This document shows, in pieces, positions 10,406 through 20,590 of a stretch of DNA of 64,000 nt. The DNA is taken from NCBI RefSeq assembly GCF_013409505.1, contig NZ_JACCBN010000001.1, positions 1,488,001 to 1,552,000 of the forward strand. Direction: 5' to 3'. A program made the position numbers and the translations under genes. Origin of the DNA: Actinomycetospora corticicola (GTDB lineage Bacteria > Actinomycetota > Actinomycetes > Mycobacteriales > Pseudonocardiaceae). The stretch's first letter is position 1, and every line of letters starts with the position of its first letter. Under the pieces are notes generated by a model. The model was not told the origin of the DNA. It searched no databases and worked only from the letters and a program-made list of their open reading frames with translations.

Positions 10406-13400
10406 GTGCTGTTCTCGTCCGTTCCCGGGCCCCAGGGCCTCTACGACCCCGCCTTCGAGCACGACGCCTGCGGCGTCGGTGCCGTCGTCGACACCCAGGG
10501 TCGCCGCTCCCACGGCATCGTGGCCGACGCCCTGCAGGTGCTGCACAACCTCGACCACCGCGGCGCTGCCGGCAGCGAGCCGACCAGCGGCGACGGGGCC
10601 GGGATCCTGCTCGGCGTGCCCGACGAGCTGCTCCGCGCCACCGTCGACGCGGAGCTCCCGGCGCCCCGGCCCTCGGCCGACGGCGGCCAGGACGAGTACG
10701 CCTACGCCTGCGGCCTGATCATGCTGCCCGTCGACGAGGACGCGCGCACGAAGGCCGTCTCCCTGCTCGAGCGGATCACCGCCGAGGAGGGCCTCGAGGT
10801 GCTCGCGTGGCGCGAGACCCCGGTCGACCCCGACGGCGCCGACGTCGGGTCGGTCGCCCGGTCGGCGATGCCGCACTTCGCCCAGGTGCTCGTCGCCCAC
10901 CCCGAGCGGACCCTGGCCGGGATCGAGCTCGACCGGGTCGCCTGGGTCGTGCGCAAGCGCGTCGAGCGGGAGTCCGTCGAGCAGGGCTGCGGGCTCTACG
11001 TGACCTCGCTGTCGAGCCGGACCGTGACCTACAAGGGCATGCTCACCACCGACCAGCTGCCCCTGTTCTTCCCCGACCTGCGCGACGAGCGGCTGCGCAG
11101 CGCGGTCGCCGTGGTGCACAGCCGGTTCTCCACGAACACCTTCCCGAGCTGGCCGCTCGCCCACCCGTACCGCGCGATGGCGCACAACGGGGAGATCAAC
11201 ACGATCAAGGGCAACCGCAACCGCATGCGGTCGCGGGAGGCGCTGCTGGGCACCGACCACTTCCCCGGCGACCTGCAGCGGGCCATGCCGGTGTGCCCGC
11301 CCGACGCCTCGGACTCGGCGAGCTTCGACGAGGTGCTCGAGCTGCTCACCCTCGGCGGACGTTCGCTGCCGCACGCGGTGATGATGATGATGCCCGAGGC
11401 GTGGGAGAACCACGCCGAGATGCCCGCCGACCAGCGGGCGTTCTACCAGTTCCACGCGAGCCTCATGGAGCCGTGGGACGGCCCCGCGGCCGTGGTCTTC
11501 TCCGACGGCACCCTGCTCGGTGCGACCCTGGACCGCAACGGCCTGCGGCCGTGCCGGTGGTGGGAGCTCGCCGACGGCCGGGTGGTCCTGGCGAGCGAGT
11601 CCGGGGTGCTGGACGTGCCCGCCGAGAACGTCGTCGCGAAGGGCCGGCTGCGGCCGGGCCGGATGCTGCTCGTCGACACGCGGGGACGGGGCCTCGTCGA
11701 CGACGACGCCTTCAAGTCCGAGCTCGCCGCCGCCGAGCCCTACTCCGAGTGGCTGCACGCGGGTCTCGTCCGGCTCGACGAGCTCCCCGACCGCGAGCAC
11801 GTCGTGCACACCCACGAGTCGGTGATGCGCCGTCAGCAGACCTTCGGCTACACCGAGGAGGACCTGCGCATCCTGCTCGCCCCGATGGCGACGTCGGGCG
11901 CGGAACCGCTCGGGTCGATGGGCACCGACACGCCCACTGCGGCGCTCTCGCGCCGCGCCCGCCTGCTGTTCGACTACTTCGTGCAGCTGTTCGCCCAGGT
12001 GACCAACCCGCCGCTGGACGCGATCCGCGAGGAACTCGTCACCTGCATGGCCCGGCCCATCGGCGCCGAGCAGAACCTGTTCCACCCCGGGCCGGCCAGC
12101 TGCCGGCAGGTCGTGCTGCCGTACCCGGTGATCGACAACGACGAACTCGCGAAGCTCATCCACATCGACGCCGACGGCGACATGCCGGGCTTCGCGGCCA
12201 CGGTCCTCTCCGGCCTCTACGAGGTCGACGGCGGGGAGACCGCGCTCCGCGAGGCGCTGGACCGGGTGCGTCGGCAGGCGAGCGAGGCCATCGCGGACGG
12301 CAAGCGGATCCTCGTGCTCTCCGACCGGGACTCCGACGCCCGGTGGGCGCCGGTCCCGTCGCTGCTGCTCGTCTCGGCCGTGCACCACCACCTCGTGGCC
12401 ACCCGTGAGCGGACCCAGGTGGCCCTGGTCGTCGAGGCCGGCGACGCCCGCGAGGTCCACCACATGGCGCTGCTGCTCTCCTACGGCGCCGCCGCGGTCA
12501 ACCCCTACCTCGCGTTCGAGTCGATCGAGGACATGATCACCTCGGGGTGGCTCGACGACCTCGAGGTCGAGCAGGCCATCGCGAACTACGTGAAGGCCTG
12601 CGTCAAGGGCGTGCTCAAGGTGATGTCCAAGATGGGCATCTCGACGGTCAGCGGCTACACCGCGGCGCAGGTCTTCGAGGCCATCGGACTGTCGCAGGAG
12701 TTCCTCGACGAGTACTTCCACGGCACCTCCTCGAAGCTCGGCGGGGGCGGGCTGGACGTCCTCGCCGCGGAGGTCGCCACCCGACACCGGTCGGCCTACC
12801 CCGCCAACCCCACGGAGCGGGCGCACCGCCGACTCGACGTGGGCGGGGAGTACGCCTACCGGCGCGAGGGCGAGCTGCACCTGTTCACGCCGGAGACGGT
12901 CTTCCTGCTGCAGCACTCCACGCGCACGAAGCAGCGCGACGTGTTCCGGAAGTACACCGCCGAGGTCGACCGGCTGACCCGCAGCGGCGGGCAGCTCCGC
13001 GGCCTGTTCCGCCTGCGCCTCGAGGACCGCACCCCGATCGACCTCGACGAGGTCGAGCCGGCCACCGAGATCGTCAAGCGGTTCGCCACCGGCGCGATGA
13101 GCTACGGCTCGATCTCCGGGGAGGCGCACACCGACCTGGCGATCGCGATGAACAACATCGGCGGCAAGTCCAACACCGGGGAGGGCGGCGAGGACCCGGT
13201 CCGGCTCGTCGACCCGGCCAAGCGGTCGGCGATCAAGCAGGTCGCGTCCGGGCGCTTCGGGGTGACCAGCGAGTACCTGGTCAACGCCGACGACATCCAG
13301 ATCAAGATGGCGCAGGGCGCGAAGCCCGGCGAGGGCGGCCAGCTCGCGGGCAAGAAGGTCTACCCGTGGATCGCCGAGGTGCGGTACTCGACCCCCGGGG

Positions 13401-15010
13401 TCGGCCTGATCTCCCCGCCGCCGCACCACGACATCTACTCGATCGAGGACCTCAAGCAGCTCATCCACGACCTCAAGAACGCCAACGACGCCGCGCGGAT
13501 CCACGTCAAGCTGGTCAGCTCGGTGGGGGTCGGGACCGTGGCGGCCGGGGTGAGCAAGGCCCACGCCGACGTCGTGCTCATCTCCGGCTGGGACGGCGGG
13601 ACCGGCGCGGCCCCGCTGACCAGCCTCAAGCACGCCGGGGCACCGTGGGAGATCGGCCTCGCCGACACCCAGCAGACGCTCATGCTCAACGGGCTGCGCG
13701 ACCGCATCTCGGTGCAGGTCGACGGCGCGATGAAGACCGGCTTCGACGTCATCGTCGGGATGCTGCTGGGCGCCGAGGAGTACGGGTTCTCGACGGCCCC
13801 GCTGGTGGTCAACGGCTGCATCATGATGCGGGTCTGCCACCTCGACACCTGCCCGGTCGGCGTCGCGACGCAGAACCCGGAGCTGCGCAAGCGGTACACC
13901 GGGAAGCCGGAGTTCGTCGAGAACTTCTTCTGGTTCATCGCCGAGGAGGTCCGCGAGTACCTCGCGCAGCTCGGGTTCCGCACCGTCGACGAGGCGGTCG
14001 GCCACTCGGAGCTCATCGACGCGGGCGAGGCGGTCGACAACTGGAAGGCGCAGGGCATCGACCTGACGCCGCTGTTCGCGGTCCCGGACGTCCCGGAGGG
14101 CGCCTCCACCGACCGGCACCGCACGAAGTCCCAGGACCACGGGCTCGACGAGGCGCTGGACCGCACCCTGATCCAGCTCGCCGAGGGCGCGCTGGACGAC
14201 GCCCGACCCGTCCGGATCGACCTGCCGGTCCGCAACGTGAACCGCACGGTCGGCACCCTGCTGGGCGCGGAGGTCACCCGGCGCTACGGCCGGCACGGTC
14301 TGGCCGACGACACGATCCAGGTCGGGTTCACCGGATCGGCCGGCCAGTCGTTCGGCGCGTTCCTGCCGAAGGGCGTGACGCTCGACCTGGTCGGCGACGC
14401 CAACGACTACGTCGCCAAGGGCCTCTCCGGCGGCCGGGTGATCGTCCGCCCGCCCGAGGGTGCGCAGTTCACCGGGACGCCGGGCTCGCCGGACGACCCC
14501 GACGAGCTGCACACCATCGCCGGCAACGTCATCGCCTACGGCGCGACGTCGGGCGAGGTGTTCCTCCGCGGCCAGGTGGGGGAGCGGTTCTGCGTGCGGA
14601 ACTCCGGCGCGCTCGCCGTCGTGGAGGGCGTCGGTGACCACGCCTGCGAGTACATGACGGGCGGCCGGGTGGTCGTGCTCGGTGCCACCGGCCGCAACCT
14701 GGGCGCCGGCATGTCGGGCGGCATCGCGTTCGTGCACGACCTGCCCGCGATCCGGGTGAACGAGGAGATGGTCGACCTGCTCGAGGTCACCGGGGAGGAC
14801 GACGACTGGCTGCGTCACGTCGTCGAGCGCCACCTCGAGTACACCGGCTCCCCGAAGGCGGCCCGGCTGCTCGACGACTGGGAGAACCAGGTCGGGCACT
14901 TCACGAAGGTCATGCCGAGCGACTACCAGCGGGTGCTCGACGCCGAGCAGCGCGCCGCGACCGAGGGTCGCGACCCGAACGAGGTCATCATGGAGGTGGC
15001 TGGTGGCTGA
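10406..15010 (+). CDS. gltB: Glutamate synthase (NADPH) large subunit GltB
   Basis: Makes two glutamates from glutamine and 2-oxoglutarate with GltD. 1,534 residues, full length. The N-terminal glutaminase nucleophile Cys is at about residue 22 (HDACGVG), without a long propeptide; the central FMN/2-oxoglutarate barrel holds [13 protein letters not shown] and [11 protein letters not shown]; cysteines in [14 protein letters not shown] ligate the 3Fe-4S cluster; the C-terminal beta-helix GXGXG domain follows. GTG start preceded by CAGGAGG. It overlaps gltD by 8 bp. Confidence 0.97.
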   Translation: MLFSSVPGPQGLYDPAFEHDACGVGAVVDTQGRRSHGIVADALQVLHNLDHRGAAGSEPTSGDGAGILLGVPDELLRATVDAELPAPRPSADGGQDEYAYACGLIMLPVDEDARTKAVSLLERITAEEGLEVLAWRETPVDPDGADVGSVARSAMPHFAQVLVAHPERTLAGIELDRVAWVVRKRVERESVEQGCGLYVTSLSSRTVTYKGMLTTDQLPLFFPDLRDERLRSAVAVVHSRFSTNTFPSWPLAHPYRAMAHNGEINTIKGNRNRMRSREALLGTDHFPGDLQRAMPVCPPDASDSASFDEVLELLTLGGRSLPHAVMMMMPEAWENHAEMPADQRAFYQFHASLMEPWDGPAAVVFSDGTLLGATLDRNGLRPCRWWELADGRVVLASESGVLDVPAENVVAKGRLRPGRMLLVDTRGRGLVDDDAFKSELAAAEPYSEWLHAGLVRLDELPDREHVVHTHESVMRRQQTFGYTEEDLRILLAPMATSGAEPLGSMGTDTPTAALSRRARLLFDYFVQLFAQVTNPPLDAIREELVTCMARPIGAEQNLFHPGPASCRQVVLPYPVIDNDELAKLIHIDADGDMPGFAATVLSGLYEVDGGETALREALDRVRRQASEAIADGKRILVLSDRDSDARWAPVPSLLLVSAVHHHLVATRERTQVALVVEAGDAREVHHMALLLSYGAAAVNPYLAFESIEDMITSGWLDDLEVEQAIANYVKACVKGVLKVMSKMGISTVSGYTAAQVFEAIGLSQEFLDEYFHGTSSKLGGGGLDVLAAEVATRHRSAYPANPTERAHRRLDVGGEYAYRREGELHLFTPETVFLLQHSTRTKQRDVFRKYTAEVDRLTRSGGQLRGLFRLRLEDRTPIDLDEVEPATEIVKRFATGAMSYGSISGEAHTDLAIAMNNIGGKSNTGEGGEDPVRLVDPAKRSAIKQVASGRFGVTSEYLVNADDIQIKMAQGAKPGEGGQLAGKKVYPWIAEVRYSTPGVGLISPPPHHDIYSIEDLKQLIHDLKNANDAARIHVKLVSSVGVGTVAAGVSKAHADVVLISGWDGGTGAAPLTSLKHAGAPWEIGLADTQQTLMLNGLRDRISVQVDGAMKTGFDVIVGMLLGAEEYGFSTAPLVVNGCIMMRVCHLDTCPVGVATQNPELRKRYTGKPEFVENFFWFIAEEVREYLAQLGFRTVDEAVGHSELIDAGEAVDNWKAQGIDLTPLFAVPDVPEGASTDRHRTKSQDHGLDEALDRTLIQLAEGALDDARPVRIDLPVRNVNRTVGTLLGAEVTRRYGRHGLADDTIQVGFTGSAGQSFGAFLPKGVTLDLVGDANDYVAKGLSGGRVIVRPPEGAQFTGTPGSPDDPDELHTIAGNVIAYGATSGEVFLRGQVGERFCVRNSGALAVVEGVGDHACEYMTGGRVVVLGATGRNLGAGMSGGIAFVHDLPAIRVNEEMVDLLEVTGEDDDWLRHVVERHLEYTGSPKAARLLDDWENQVGHFTKVMPSDYQRVLDAEQRAATEGRDPNEVIMEVAGG

Positions 15011-16511
15011 CCCCCGCGGGTTCCTCACCCACGAGCGCGAGGACAACCCCAAGCGGCCCGTCGAACAGCGGCGGAACGACTGGCACGAGCTGTACGCCGA
15101 CGTCACCGACCCGGCGATCGAGGCCGGCACCCGCGACCAGGCGGCGCGCTGCATGGACTGCGGCATCCCGTTCTGCCACTCCGGCACCGCCGGCTGTCCG
15201 CTGGGCAACCTCATCCCGGAGTGGAACGACTTCGTCCGGCGCGGCGAGTGGGACCGGGCGAGCGAACGGCTGCACGCGACCAACAACTTCCCGGAGTTCA
15301 CCGGCGCGCTGTGCCCGGCGCCGTGCCAGGAGGCCTGCGTCCTGTCGATCACCGACCAACCGGGCTCGGTGACGATCAAGCGGATCGAGTGGTCGATCGC
15401 CGAGGTCGCCTGGCGGGACGGTCACGTCGCACCCCAGCCCGCCGCGGAGTCGTCCGGACGCAGCGTCGCCGTCGTCGGCTCCGGCCCGGCCGGACTCGCC
15501 GCGGCCCAGCAGCTGACCCGGGCCGGGCACGACGTCACCGTCTACGAGCGGGACGACCGGCTCGGCGGCCTCATGCGCTACGGCATCCCCGAGTTCAAGT
15601 TCGAGAAGTGGGAGCTCGACCGTCGCCTGGAGCAGATGCGGGCGGAGGGGACGCGCTTCGTCGTCAACTGCGAGGTCGGCGGCGAGGGGCTCCCGGTGGA
15701 GCGGCTGCGGGCCGAGTACGACGCCGTGGTGCTGGCCGTGGGCGCGCTCGAGGGGCGGGACGACCGGAGCATCGAGGGCCGCGACCTCGAGGGCATCCAC
15801 CTGGCGATGGACTACCTCACCCCGGCCAACCGGGAGTGCGAGGGCGACGGGCCGTCGCCCATCAACGCCCGCGGGAAGAACGTCGTCGTGATCGGCGGCG
15901 GCGACACCGGAGCGGACTGCTACGGCACCGCGACGCGGCAGGGCGCGATCGGGGTCCACCAGCTCGACCAGTACCCGGCGCCGCCGCAGACCCGCGACGA
16001 GTCGACCTCGCCGTGGCCGACGTGGCCGGTGATGTACCGGACGCCGCCGGCGCTGGAGGAGGGGGGCGAGCGCCTGTTCGCCTCCGCGGTGAAGCGCTTC
16101 GTCGGCGACGACCGCGGGCACGTCCGTGCGGTCGAGCTGTCGACGGTGGAGGTGCGCCGGACCGAGGACGGCCGCCGCGAGGTGGTGCCGACCTCCGAGG
16201 AGGTGCACACCCTCCCCGCCGACCTGGTGCTGTTCTCGATCGGCTTCACCGGGCCCGACGACCGGGCGCTCATCCCCGGCCTCGGGATCGAGCGCACGCC
16301 GAAGGGCACGATCGGCTGCGGCTCGGACTGGCAGACCGACGTGCCCGGGGTGTTCGTGTGCGGGGACGCCCACCGGGGCGCCTCGCTCATCGTCTGGGCC
16401 ATCGCGGAGGGCCGCTCGGCCGCTGCGGCGGTCGACGCCCACCTCGCCGCCGACGGACGCACCGACCTGCCGGCCCCCGTCCACCCCGGGGCGCTGCCGC
16501 TCAGCGTGTGA
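15003..16511 (+). CDS. gltD: Glutamate synthase small subunit GltD
   Basis: FAD/NADPH subunit passing electrons to GltB. 502 residues. The N-terminal ferredoxin-like part has CMDCGIPFC and CPAPCQEAC for two 4Fe-4S clusters; [15 protein letters not shown] is the FAD Rossmann loop and [12 protein letters not shown] the NADPH one; [15 protein letters not shown] is the C-terminal FAD contact. GTG start inside the end of gltB. Followed by a strong terminator. Confidence 0.97.
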   Translation: MADPRGFLTHEREDNPKRPVEQRRNDWHELYADVTDPAIEAGTRDQAARCMDCGIPFCHSGTAGCPLGNLIPEWNDFVRRGEWDRASERLHATNNFPEFTGALCPAPCQEACVLSITDQPGSVTIKRIEWSIAEVAWRDGHVAPQPAAESSGRSVAVVGSGPAGLAAAQQLTRAGHDVTVYERDDRLGGLMRYGIPEFKFEKWELDRRLEQMRAEGTRFVVNCEVGGEGLPVERLRAEYDAVVLAVGALEGRDDRSIEGRDLEGIHLAMDYLTPANRECEGDGPSPINARGKNVVVIGGGDTGADCYGTATRQGAIGVHQLDQYPAPPQTRDESTSPWPTWPVMYRTPPALEEGGERLFASAVKRFVGDDRGHVRAVELSTVEVRRTEDGRREVVPTSEEVHTLPADLVLFSIGFTGPDDRALIPGLGIERTPKGTIGCGSDWQTDVPGVFVCGDAHRGASLIVWAIAEGRSAAAAVDAHLAADGRTDLPAPVHPGALPLSV

Positions 16512-16519
16512 GACCGGGC

Positions 16520-16558
16520 TTCCCGACGGCGGGTCGCGGCGCGACCCGCCGTCGGGAA
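16520..16558. terminator. Perfect bidirectional hairpin between gltD and the cyclophilin gene
   Basis: Two exact complementary 19-nt arms (16520-16538 and 16540-16558) starting TTCCCGACGGCGGG, with effectively a 5-nt loop. It lies 8 bp after the gltD stop and 7 bp before the end of the convergent gene, so it should stop transcription from both sides. No T-run follows, as is usual in actinobacteria. Confidence 0.85.
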
Positions 16559-16565
16559 CGGGCCC

Positions 16566-17363
16566 TCAGGACTGGACCTGGGCCTGCTGGATCTGGACCG
16601 CGGTGCGGGGCTTGCCGTCCCCGTCGCCGTTGGAGTTGTCGGTCCCGGCGGCGGCGACCTTGTCGAGCACGGCCAGGCCCTCCGGGGCGATGCGGCCCAC
16701 CACGGTGTACTCCGGCGGCAGCGCCGAGTCGGCGTAGACGAGGAAGAACTGGCTGCCGGTCGTGTCCGGCTGTGAGGTCTTGGCCATGGCGACGAGGCCG
16801 CGGGCGTAGTTCGACGCGCCCTGGCCGAGCGGGGACGGGGCGAGGTTGGTCGGGGGCTCCTCGGCGTAGCGGAAGCCCGGGCCACCCGAACCGGTGCCGC
16901 TGGGGTCGCCGCACTGCAGCACCTTGAGGCCCTCGCCGGTGGTGAGCCGGTGGCAGGGGGTGTCGTTGTAGAAGCCCTGCTGGGCGAGCGAGGTCACGGC
17001 GTTCACCGCGCACGGGGCCTGGGCACGGTCGAGGGTGAGCGGGATCGCGCCCTGCGAGGTCTGCAGGGTCAGCCCGACCACCCCGGTCCGCTCCGGGTTC
17101 GGGTCCGGCGTCTGCACGGGACGCGAGGCCTGGCCGTCCGCGGTGTAGGTGCAGGCGCCCGCCGCGGTCGCCGGGGCCGCGGTGGTGTCGGAGGGCCGGG
17201 TGGCGATGTAGATCGCGATCCCGGCGGCGAGCACGGCGACCACCGCGCCGACCGCGATGATCGACAGCCGCTGGCGACGCCGGCGCGCGCGTTCGGCCCG
17301 GCGCTCGATCTGTCGCTCCAGCTTGCGCTTGGCGGCCTTGCGGCGCTGCTCGTTGGTCGGCAC
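16566..17363 (-). CDS. ppiB: Membrane-anchored cyclophilin-type peptidyl-prolyl isomerase
   Basis: 265 residues: a very basic N-terminus (residues 1-33), one membrane helix (about 34-57), a Thr/Ala-rich linker, then a cyclophilin domain (about 85-260) facing outside the cell. The domain keeps GFYNDTPCHRL, TGSQFFLVY and the hydrophobic pocket, though the catalytic Arg region reads FYNDTPCHR and VLQCGDPSGTG rather than the textbook FHR/IQGGDP. GTG start; TAGGAT (17375-17370) lies 6 nt upstream, suggesting a leaderless mRNA. Equivalent to the gene next to the MBL/hisS pair in mycobacteria. Confidence 0.9.
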   Translation of the reverse strand: MPTNEQRRKAAKRKLERQIERRAERARRRRQRLSIIAVGAVVAVLAAGIAIYIATRPSDTTAAPATAAGACTYTADGQASRPVQTPDPNPERTGVVGLTLQTSQGAIPLTLDRAQAPCAVNAVTSLAQQGFYNDTPCHRLTTGEGLKVLQCGDPSGTGSGGPGFRYAEEPPTNLAPSPLGQGASNYARGLVAMAKTSQPDTTGSQFFLVYADSALPPEYTVVGRIAPEGLAVLDKVAAAGTDNSNGDGDGKPRTAVQIQQAQVQS

Positions 17364-17469
17364 GGCGGCATCCTAGGAAGTCAGGCCCGGGTGAGTTCGG
17401 GCAGGTCAGGGGAGGCCGGGCGACGCCGACTAGGCTGGACGCCAGTCGTCGCGAGGAGGGTGGACCCAC

Positions 17470-18162
17470 GTGCTGGTCGCCGGGTTCCCGGCCGGGAGTT
17501 TCCAGACCAACTGCTTCGTGATCGCCCCGGACGAGGGCGGTCCGTGCGTGGTCGTCGACCCGGGGCAGGACGCCGAGGAGCCGTTGCGCCGGGTGCTGGC
17601 GGAACGCCGGTTGAGCCCGGTCGCGGTGCTGCTCACCCACGGGCACCTCGACCACATGTGGTCGGTGACGCCGGTGTGCGACGGCGACGACATCCCGGCG
17701 TGGATCCATCCCGAGGACCGGTCGATGCTCGCCGACCCGCTCTCCGGGGTCGGCCCGATGGGCGCCCAGCTCGCCGCGATGTACCCGGGGCTGGAGTTCC
17801 GCGAGCCGCGGCGGGTGGAGACCCTCACCGACGGCGCCACCCTCGACCTCGCCGGTCTGCAGCTCACCGTCGACCACACGCCCGGCCACACCCGGGGCTC
17901 GGTGGTCTTCCGCGGCGCCACCGAGGACGGGGCGCCGTTCGTGCTCGCCGGCGACACCCTGTTCCAGGGCAGCATCGGGCGCACCGACCTCCCCGGCGGC
18001 TCGCTCGAGGAGATGATGACGAGCCTGCGGACCAAGCTCCTCACGCTGCCCGACGAGACGGCGGTCCTGCCCGGTCACGGGCAGCCGACCACGATCGGCG
18101 ACGAGCGGCACACCAACCCGTTCCTGCAGGGGCCGCAGAACGCCCCCGGCCGGAACCTCTAG
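17470..18162 (+). CDS. Metallo-beta-lactamase-fold hydrolase (glyoxalase II-like)
   Basis: 230 residues. The zinc motif is THGHLDHMW (HxHxDH), with further ligands in [14 protein letters not shown] and LPGHGQPT. Such proteins next to hisS are usually called hydroxyacylglutathione hydrolase-like, but glutathione is absent from actinobacteria, so the real thiol-ester substrate is open. The GTG start has a GAGGAGGG ribosome binding site. TAGGCT (17432-17437) is a possible -10 box. hisS starts 22 bp later, probably the same transcript. Confidence 0.9.
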   Translation: MLVAGFPAGSFQTNCFVIAPDEGGPCVVVDPGQDAEEPLRRVLAERRLSPVAVLLTHGHLDHMWSVTPVCDGDDIPAWIHPEDRSMLADPLSGVGPMGAQLAAMYPGLEFREPRRVETLTDGATLDLAGLQLTVDHTPGHTRGSVVFRGATEDGAPFVLAGDTLFQGSIGRTDLPGGSLEEMMTSLRTKLLTLPDETAVLPGHGQPTTIGDERHTNPFLQGPQNAPGRNL

Positions 18163-18184
18163 AGAGATCGAAGGCGAGATCGCT

Positions 18185-19453
18185 GTGACATCCCTTCCGG
18201 CTGGCGGCTTCGCCGCGCCCAAGGGCATCCCCGAGTACGTCGGGCCCGACTTCGTCGCCGTCCGCGACACCCTCGTCCGCGAGGCCGACCGGGCCGGCTA
18301 CGCCCACCTGGAGCTGCCGGTCTTCGAGGACACCGCGCTCTACGCCCGCGGTGTGGGCGAGTCCACCGACGTCGTCTCCAAGGAGATGTACTCCTTCGCC
18401 GACCGCGGCGGACGCAGCGTCACCCTGCGCCCCGAGGGCACGGCGGGCGTGGTCCGCAGCGTCATCGAGCACGGGATGGACCGCGGCACCCTGCCGGTCA
18501 AGCTGCGCTACGCCGGGCCGTTCTTCCGCTACGAGCGCCCCCAGGCCGGCCGGTACCGGCAGCTCCAGCAGGTCGGCGTCGAGGCGATCGGCGTGGACGA
18601 CCCGGCGCTGGACGCCGAGGTGCTCGCCGTCGCCGACGCCGGGTTCCGCGCGCTCGGGCTCACCGGGTACCGCCTCGAGCTGACCTCGCTCGGCGACGCC
18701 GAGACGCGCCCGGCCTACCGCGCGGAGCTCCAGCGGTTCCTCGAGAAGTGCGACCTCGACGACGCCACCCGCGAGCGGGCCCGGATCAACCCGTTGCGGG
18801 TGCTCGACGACAAGCGCCCGGAGGTCCGCGAGCAGCTCGCCGACGCGCCGCTGATGGTCGACCACCTCTCGGACGCGGCCGCCGCGCACCACGCCAAGGT
18901 GACGCAGTACCTCGACCAGCTCGGCGTGGCCTACACCGAGAACCCCCGCATGGTCCGCGGGCTGGACTACTACACGAAGACGACGTTCGAGTTCGTCCAC
19001 GACGGCCTCGGCTCGCAGTCCGGGATCGGCGGCGGCGGGCGGTACGACGGCCTGATGGCCGAGCTCGGCGGGCAGTCCCTGTCCGGCGTCGGCTTCGGCA
19101 TCGGCGTGGACCGGACCCTGCTGGCCTGCCGCGCCGAGGGGCTCGAGGTCGCGCCCGCGCGCCGGGTCGAGGTGTTCGGCGTCGGGCTCGGCGAGGCCGC
19201 GAAGGACCACCTGGTCGGGCTCGTCGGGCAGCTCCGGCGCGCCGGGATCCGGTCCGACCTCGCGTACGGGGGCCGCGGGCTCAAGGGGGCGATGAAGGCG
19301 GCGGACCGGTCGGGCGCCCGCTACGCCCTGGTGCTCGGCGACCGGGACCTCGAGGCGGGGACGATCCAGCTCAAGGACCTGCGCGACGGGAGCCAGACCG
19401 AGGTCGCGCTCCCGGACGCGGCGGCCGCGGTCGACCGGGCGCTGCACGGCTGA
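18185..19453 (+). CDS. hisS: Histidyl-tRNA synthetase HisS
   Basis: Class II synthetase charging tRNA-His. 422 residues. Motif 2 ([16 protein letters not shown]), the HisRS-specific [12 protein letters not shown] and motif 3 [17 protein letters not shown] are all present, followed by the C-terminal anticodon-binding domain. GTG start with only a weak ribosome binding site, 22 bp after the MBL gene. A hairpin terminator follows directly. Confidence 0.97.
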   Translation: MTSLPAGGFAAPKGIPEYVGPDFVAVRDTLVREADRAGYAHLELPVFEDTALYARGVGESTDVVSKEMYSFADRGGRSVTLRPEGTAGVVRSVIEHGMDRGTLPVKLRYAGPFFRYERPQAGRYRQLQQVGVEAIGVDDPALDAEVLAVADAGFRALGLTGYRLELTSLGDAETRPAYRAELQRFLEKCDLDDATRERARINPLRVLDDKRPEVREQLADAPLMVDHLSDAAAAHHAKVTQYLDQLGVAYTENPRMVRGLDYYTKTTFEFVHDGLGSQSGIGGGGRYDGLMAELGGQSLSGVGFGIGVDRTLLACRAEGLEVAPARRVEVFGVGLGEAAKDHLVGLVGQLRRAGIRSDLAYGGRGLKGAMKAADRSGARYALVLGDRDLEAGTIQLKDLRDGSQTEVALPDAAAAVDRALHG

Positions 19454-19459
19454 GCCCGG

Positions 19460-19497
19460 ATCCGTCGTCGGGACCGCGGCAGGTCCTGACGACGGGT
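19460..19497. terminator. Bidirectional hairpin after hisS
   Basis: Arms 19460-19475 and 19482-19497 pair over 16 bp with two G-T wobbles around a 6-nt loop; the left arm contains CCGTCGTCGGGACC, a copy of the dispersed motif. It sits between the hisS stop and the stop of the convergent membrane-protein gene. Confidence 0.8.
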
Positions 19498-19502
19498 GCG
19501 GG

Positions 19503-20378
19503 TCAGGGCCGGGGGATGGGCCGGGTGAGGTCGTCCCCGGCCGGGACCGGGGTGGGCGCCGCGCCGGTGGGGGCGGCGTGCCGCCCGGCGGTGACCCGCA
19601 GCGGCACCCGGCCCGAGCCCGTCGTCGGGACCGGGGCGGCACCCGCGCGCTCGACCGCCTCGCGGGCGGCCTTCTCCGTGGCCGCGGCGAGCGTCCTCGC
19701 CATGACACGGCGCCCGAGCAGGATGCAGAGGTGACAGAGCGCGGCGTAGGCGAGGAACTTGACGACGTCCTCGGCGTGCCCGAGGAACGTCGCGATCGTC
19801 TCGTTGCGCCCCTCGAAGAGCGACTCTAGGACGTCGCCCCCGAGCGAGCCACCGAGCAGGGCGAGGCCGACGAGGAAGGTCAGTCCGAGGCGCTCGGCGC
19901 GCATCGGGCGGAACGCCCAGACGACGAGGGCGACACCGGCCAGGCCGTAGACGGCGAGCCCGGCGTCCTCCGGGATGCCCATGCCGGGCAGGACGGCGTC
20001 GTGGACCATCATCATGTCGTCGAAGCCGAGCCAGATGCACAGCACGGCGAGGGCCAGTCCGGCGGTGGCGGCGGGCGACGCGGTGCGGTCCGCGCCGGCG
20101 TACCGGACCCAGGCGCGGGAGACCACGAGCGACCCGAGGGCGATGCCCGCGCAGACCATGAGGGCGCTCGAGAACATGATCGTGAACAACCCGGAGTACT
20201 CGGAGTCCTCCGGGAAGCGGTCCTGCAGGACGATCGTGAGGTCGTGCCCGGTACCGCCGTACACCGCGAGCGCCAGGAGGAGCCCGACCCCGACGGGCAG
20301 GACCGTGCGCAGCAGCATCCGGCCGGCCTCGGCCAGGTCGGAGCGCTCGACCGGCGCCGGCCCCGCAGGATGCGACAT
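19503..20378 (-). CDS. Six-helix membrane protein of unknown function
   Basis: 291 residues with about six membrane helices between residues 20 and 225 and a Pro/Thr-rich cytoplasmic tail. Charged residues sit in or near helices: GFDDMMMVHD (about residue 117), GGDVLESLFEG, and GHAEDVVKF followed by ALCHLCILL. Such Asp/His placement resembles membrane metallohydrolases of the ceramidase-like CREST type, but the motif match is too loose to name it. The tail codes across one dispersed motif copy (19618-19632). Confidence 0.75.
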   Translation of the reverse strand: MSHPAGPAPVERSDLAEAGRMLLRTVLPVGVGLLLALAVYGGTGHDLTIVLQDRFPEDSEYSGLFTIMFSSALMVCAGIALGSLVVSRAWVRYAGADRTASPAATAGLALAVLCIWLGFDDMMMVHDAVLPGMGIPEDAGLAVYGLAGVALVVWAFRPMRAERLGLTFLVGLALLGGSLGGDVLESLFEGRNETIATFLGHAEDVVKFLAYAALCHLCILLGRRVMARTLAAATEKAAREAVERAGAAPVPTTGSGRVPLRVTAGRHAAPTGAAPTPVPAGDDLTRPIPRP

Positions 20379-20590
20379 GCTCGTGACTCCGTCCCGCCGG
20401 GCGACGCCCGCGATGAACGTGCTCGGTCGTGATCACGACGATCAGGTGAACGACACAGTAACGACCCATTTGGCACATCGGTTATCGCCCCCATGCTCAG
20501 CTTCTCCTCAGAACCCCTGGTCGGTACCCGCGGGTAACGCAGCGTGTGGGGCACGCTGACCGGCGACGGCCGGTAGGGGAGGAGCTCGCG
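20379..20590. promoter_or_regulatory. Divergent intergenic region with two perfect palindromes
   Basis: This 212-bp gap is less GC-rich than its surroundings around 20441-20515. GTCGTGATCACGAC (20426-20439) is a perfect 14-bp palindrome and TACCCGCGGGTA (20525-20536) a perfect 12-bp one; either could be an operator for the divergent promoters. The malic enzyme ribosome binding site is GGGGAGGAG just before 20591. No regulator gene is adjacent. Confidence 0.5.

Noticed and set aside
10208-15379. A 1,723-residue open frame on the minus strand
   Set aside because: It lies wholly opposite gltB-gltD, is Arg/Gly/Val/His-rich with no domain pattern, and is a typical antisense shadow in very GC-rich DNA.
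17470-18162. Calling the MBL-fold protein a true glyoxalase II
   Set aside because: Actinobacteria lack glutathione; only the fold and zinc site are supported.
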